Part shown: in pieces, positions 4,594 through 6,880 of the stretch
How the letters are laid out: the number at the start of each line of letters is the position of its first letter
How positions within the stretch are numbered: position 1 is the stretch's first letter
Assembly (NCBI GenBank): GCA_947453285.1
Contig: CANGGA010000056.1
Span: 1-6,880, forward strand
Origin: Microbacteriaceae bacterium
GTDB lineage: Bacteria; Actinomycetota; Actinomycetes; Actinomycetales; Microbacteriaceae
Direction of reading: 5' to 3'
Length of the DNA: 6,880 nt
Position numbers and translations under genes: made by a program
Notes under the pieces: generated by a model
The model's input: the letters and a program-made list of their open reading frames with translations, nothing else
Database searches by the model: none
Told to the model about the DNA's origin: nothing

Positions 4594-6880
4594 TTAGCGT
4601 GAGAAGCTGCGCTTCTTGTCGCCAAACTTGCGGTCTCCGCCACGGCCACCATCGCGTGAGTCGCGACCACCCGAGCGGCCACCGCCACGGTTGCCCTGGT
4701 AACCACCACGGCCACCATCGCGACCACCTGAGCGACCGCCGCGGTCTGAGCCGCGACCTCCGCCACGTGAGTCACCGAAGTCGAGATTTTCTTGAGCAGG
4801 TGGTGGTGCAATCGGGCCGGCTAGTTCTTCAAGCAACGGGTTGCTTGGGCGAACTTCGGTAAAGATGCCATCACGCTCTGCGCGGTTAAGAAGATCTTCC
4901 ATGCGACGACGACGGTTGCGTGGAATCAAAGTAATTACGGTTCCCTCCTTGCCAGCACGACCGGTTCGGCCTGCGCGGTGCAAGTAGGTCTTGTATTCCT
5001 CTGGTGGATCAACCTGAACTACTAGAGCAATGTCGTCAACGTGAATTCCACGTGCGGCAACGTCGGTTGCAACTAGAACACGAACGTGTCCCTTGATGAA
5101 GCGCTCTAGGTTTCGGTTGCGCTGGTTCTGGTTTAGGTCACCGTGCAAACGTGCAGCAGGAACACCGGCTGCAGTCAAGCTTTCGCTCAAACGCTCTGCG
5201 GTCATCTTGGTGCGAGCAAAGATCAAGCTCTTGCCTTCGCCCTGAACCAATCGCAATAGAACCTGTGAACGGTCTTCTTGGTCAACGGTTAGAACTCGGT
5301 GAATGATGTTTGCGGTGTCGTTTACTTCGTTCGGAACTTCATACACGAATGGTGCAGGAAGGAACTCGCGAACCAGTGCGTCAACTTCTTTATCTAGAGT
5401 TGCCGAGAACAAAAGTTTTTGTGAATCGCCACATGCACGCATGATTCGCTTCACCGGCTCGATGAAGCCAAGGTCACACATGTGATCGGCTTCGTCAACC
5501 ACGATGGTCTCAACTTCGCTTAGGTCGATGATGCCCTGAGCCATTAGGTCTTCAAGACGACCAGGAGTCGCAACCACGATGTCGGTTCCGCGGCTCATCA
5601 TGTTTTCTTGACGACGCTGTGGAACACCGCCGTAGATGCATGCCGTGTAGAAGCCGACTGACTTGGCAAGCGCGTTAGCGGTGCGGTCGATCTGGTCTGC
5701 AAGTTCACGAGTCGGCGCAAGAATCAGCGCGCGTGGCTTGCCTGGCTTGCGAGGCACCGAACCGGCAGCAATCAACTTAGTGATCACTGGAACGGTGAAG
5801 GCAACGGTCTTGCCCGAGCCGGTCTTTCCGCGGCCGAGAACATCCATGCCGCCGATGGCTGCTGGGATGGTCGCTGCCTGGATAGGGAACGGAGCGGTAA
5901 CGCCCATTGCTTCAAGGGCTACGAGCAGCTTCGGGTGCAGGTCTAGCTCGGCAAAGCTGCCGGCAATCTCTACGGTCGAGGCGTCAACGCTCTCTAGGCG
6001 CTCAAGCTTTTGGTCTTCGAAGAAGGTCTTCTTGTTTGGGTTGCTCTTGCGAGCACCGTCGAATGAACGGTCGCGATCGCGGTCGCGGTCCATGCGGTCA
6101 GCGCGGTCTGGGCGACCGTTTGAGTCTGAGTCGCGAAGAACGCGGTCAAACTTGCGAGGACGGTCGTCGAACTTGCGTGGGCCGCGGTCATCTCGTGCCG
6201 GACGTGAGTCTCTGTCGAATGAACGAGCTGGGCGGTCTTCGAAACGACGTGGTGCGCGGTCATCGCGAGCCGGACGTGCGTCGCGGTCGAATGAACGAGC
6301 AGGGCGGTCGTCGCGTGCACCACGGTCGTCGCGCGCTGGGCGTGAGTCACGATCGAAGGTGCGTGCCGGGCGGTCTTCCCAACGGCGTTCGCCATCGCGA
6401 GCCGGACGTGTTGGACGCTCTGAACGTGCATCGCGGTCGAATGAACGAGCCGGGCGGTCGTCTCTAGTTCCGCGTGGTGCGCGGTCGTCTACCTGAAACT
6501 TGCCACGGCGTGCTGGTGGAGTTGGGCTCCAGTCGCGACGCTTGTCGCCACCGACTGCTGGGCGAGCATCGCGTGAATCACGTGAATCGCGCGAGCCCCG
6601 AGCGGGGGCTGAGCTTCGCTCAGAACCAGCTGGGCGAGACTTGTACGAGTCACTTGAACCACGTGCCGTGCGGTCTTCCCAGCGTGATGCCGGAGCGCCA
6701 GCCTTTGAAGCGCGAGGCTTGCGTGGGCCACGGTCGTCGGCTGCTGATGCTGCGCGAAAGTCTGAGCGACCTGAGCGGCCGTCTTCGCGTGGCTTAAATT
6801 TTGATGCGCCCGCTGCCGATGAACCTTTGCGGTGACCGGTCTTAGGAGCTGCTGATGCTGAGCGCGCTGGTTTTCCCGCG
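4594..6880 (-). CDS. DEAD-box ATP-dependent RNA helicase, RhlE-like, 5' end outside window
   Basis: The frame is open from the window edge (first full codon at 6879) to TAA at 4594, 761 residues. The first Met in frame is at 6093; upstream of it are 262 codons with no ATG, GTG or TTG and no stop, so the true start lies outside. Numbering from that Met, the core has a Q motif (about 47-72, Gln72), motif I GKTGSGKT (89-96), Ia PTREL (127-131), Ib TPGR (176-179), II DEAD (200-203), III SAT (230-232), IV LIFARTK (290-296), V ARGIHVDD (347-354) and VI HRAGRTGRAG (372-381). All ATPase and RNA-unwinding motifs are intact. The core is flanked by an Arg/Asp-rich repetitive N-terminal extension and an RGG-rich tail, both predicted disordered and RNA-binding. 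Likely roles are rRNA maturation, cold adaptation or mRNA turnover; which of these cannot be read. A family symbol such as rhlE or deaD would be a guess. Confidence 0.95.
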   Translation of the reverse strand, partial: AGKPARSASAAPKTGHRKGSSAAGASKFKPREDGRSGRSDFRAASAADDRGPRKPRASKAGAPASRWEDRTARGSSDSYKSRPAGSERSSAPARGSRDSRDSRDARPAVGGDKRRDWSPTPPARRGKFQVDDRAPRGTRDDRPARSFDRDARSERPTRPARDGERRWEDRPARTFDRDSRPARDDRGARDDRPARSFDRDARPARDDRAPRRFEDRPARSFDRDSRPARDDRGPRKFDDRPRKFDRVLRDSDSNGRPDRADRMDRDRDRDRSFDGARKSNPNKKTFFEDQKLERLESVDASTVEIAGSFAELDLHPKLLVALEAMGVTAPFPIQAATIPAAIGGMDVLGRGKTGSGKTVAFTVPVITKLIAAGSVPRKPGKPRALILAPTRELADQIDRTANALAKSVGFYTACIYGGVPQRRQENMMSRGTDIVVATPGRLEDLMAQGIIDLSEVETIVVDEADHMCDLGFIEPVKRIMRACGDSQKLLFSATLDKEVDALVREFLPAPFVYEVPNEVNDTANIIHRVLTVDQEDRSQVLLRLVQGEGKSLIFARTKMTAERLSESLTAAGVPAARLHGDLNQNQRNRNLERFIKGHVRVLVATDVAARGIHVDDIALVVQVDPPEEYKTYLHRAGRTGRAGKEGTVITLIPRNRRRRMEDLLNRAERDGIFTEVRPSNPLLEELAGPIAPPPAQENLDFGDSRGGGRGSDRGGRSGGRDGGRGGYQGNRGGGRSGGRDSRDGGRGGDRKFGDKKRSFSR
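4633..4770 (-). repeat. RGG-box C-terminal tail of the helicase
   Basis: Residues 442-487 (from the Met at 6093) are built almost only of Arg, Gly, Ser and Asp, with repeated RGG, GGR and GRGG units, followed by a basic end (KKRSFSR). RGG tails bind RNA non-specifically and are common on DEAD-box helicases. The short-period repetition is also visible at DNA level as recurring CCACGG/CCACCACGG and GCGACCACC/GAGCGGCC blocks on the plus strand. Confidence 0.85.
6197..6459 (-). repeat. Four imperfect 41-bp repeats encoding DRPARSFDRDxRPA
   Basis: Units lie at 6197-6237, 6269-6309, 6335-6375 and 6419-6459, all in the same reading frame, spaced by 24, 22 and 28 codons. Each encodes a version of DRPARSFDRDxRPA in the helicase N-terminal extension; connecting segments are also Arg/Asp-rich (RDDRGARDDR, RRFED, RRWED). 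The unit at 6335-6375 is most diverged in bases yet still encodes RPARTFDRDSRPA, so the amino-acid pattern appears to be conserved. Such tandem arrays may expand or contract by recombination. Confidence 0.8.

Noticed and set aside
6091..6093. ATG at 6093 as the start of the helicase
   Set aside because: It has no ribosome binding site, sits inside the repeat MDRDRDRDR, and the same frame continues upstream for 262 codons with the same composition and no stop.
5663..6496. Long plus-strand open frame (277 codons) rich in RSRS and RSS repeats
   Set aside because: It is the antisense of the Arg/Asp repeat frame: CGC/GAC-type codons read as Arg/Ser on the other strand and keep stops away. It overlaps the conserved helicase core region and has no homology-like motifs of its own.

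Overview
The window reads as a gene-dense stretch of an actinobacterial chromosome, and every gene supported here lies on the minus strand. The clues are the L7/L12 and L10 protein sequences, the RhlE-like helicase with actinobacterial-style motifs I (GKTGSGKT) and V (ARGIHVDD), the strong AGGAGG-type ribosome binding sites and an L10-leader-like RNA. Base composition looks moderate rather than very high in GC. A small-genome freshwater Microbacteriaceae-type organism is my best guess, but that is inference from impression, not from a search.

Read in the direction of transcription (high to low coordinates): (1) 6880-4594, the 3' part of a DEAD-box RNA helicase gene, with a very long Arg/Asp-rich repetitive N-terminal extension, a complete helicase core and an RGG-rich tail; it ends before a hairpin at 4544-4575. 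(2) 4516-3122, a lipoprotein alpha-amylase (GH13) with all catalytic residues, no visible ribosome binding site and possibly a leaderless mRNA. (3) 3118-2885, a promoter and structured leader of the L10-autoregulation type, ending in a terminator-like attenuator. (4) 2884-1934, rplJ (L10) and rplL (L7/L12), which together form the ribosomal stalk, closed by a strong terminator at 1885-1917. (5) 1884-1621, a 5' region with clustered inverted repeats, a possible promoter and a 20-bp hairpin. (6) 1620-1, the start of a large secreted surface protein with three cysteine-bracketed repeats and a beta-helix/haemagglutinin-like repeat region that runs off the window.

The genes do not form one pathway. 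The stalk operon and the RNA helicase serve translation and RNA metabolism, the amylase serves alpha-glucan use at the cell surface, and the last gene is an exported surface or adhesion-type protein. No mobile element, tRNA, rRNA or CRISPR array was seen. The items most worth a second look are the polyampholyte helicase extension, the three-module cysteine repeat, the long hairpin ahead of the surface-protein gene, the layered leader of rplJ, and the strong preference for the CUA leucine codon in rplL.
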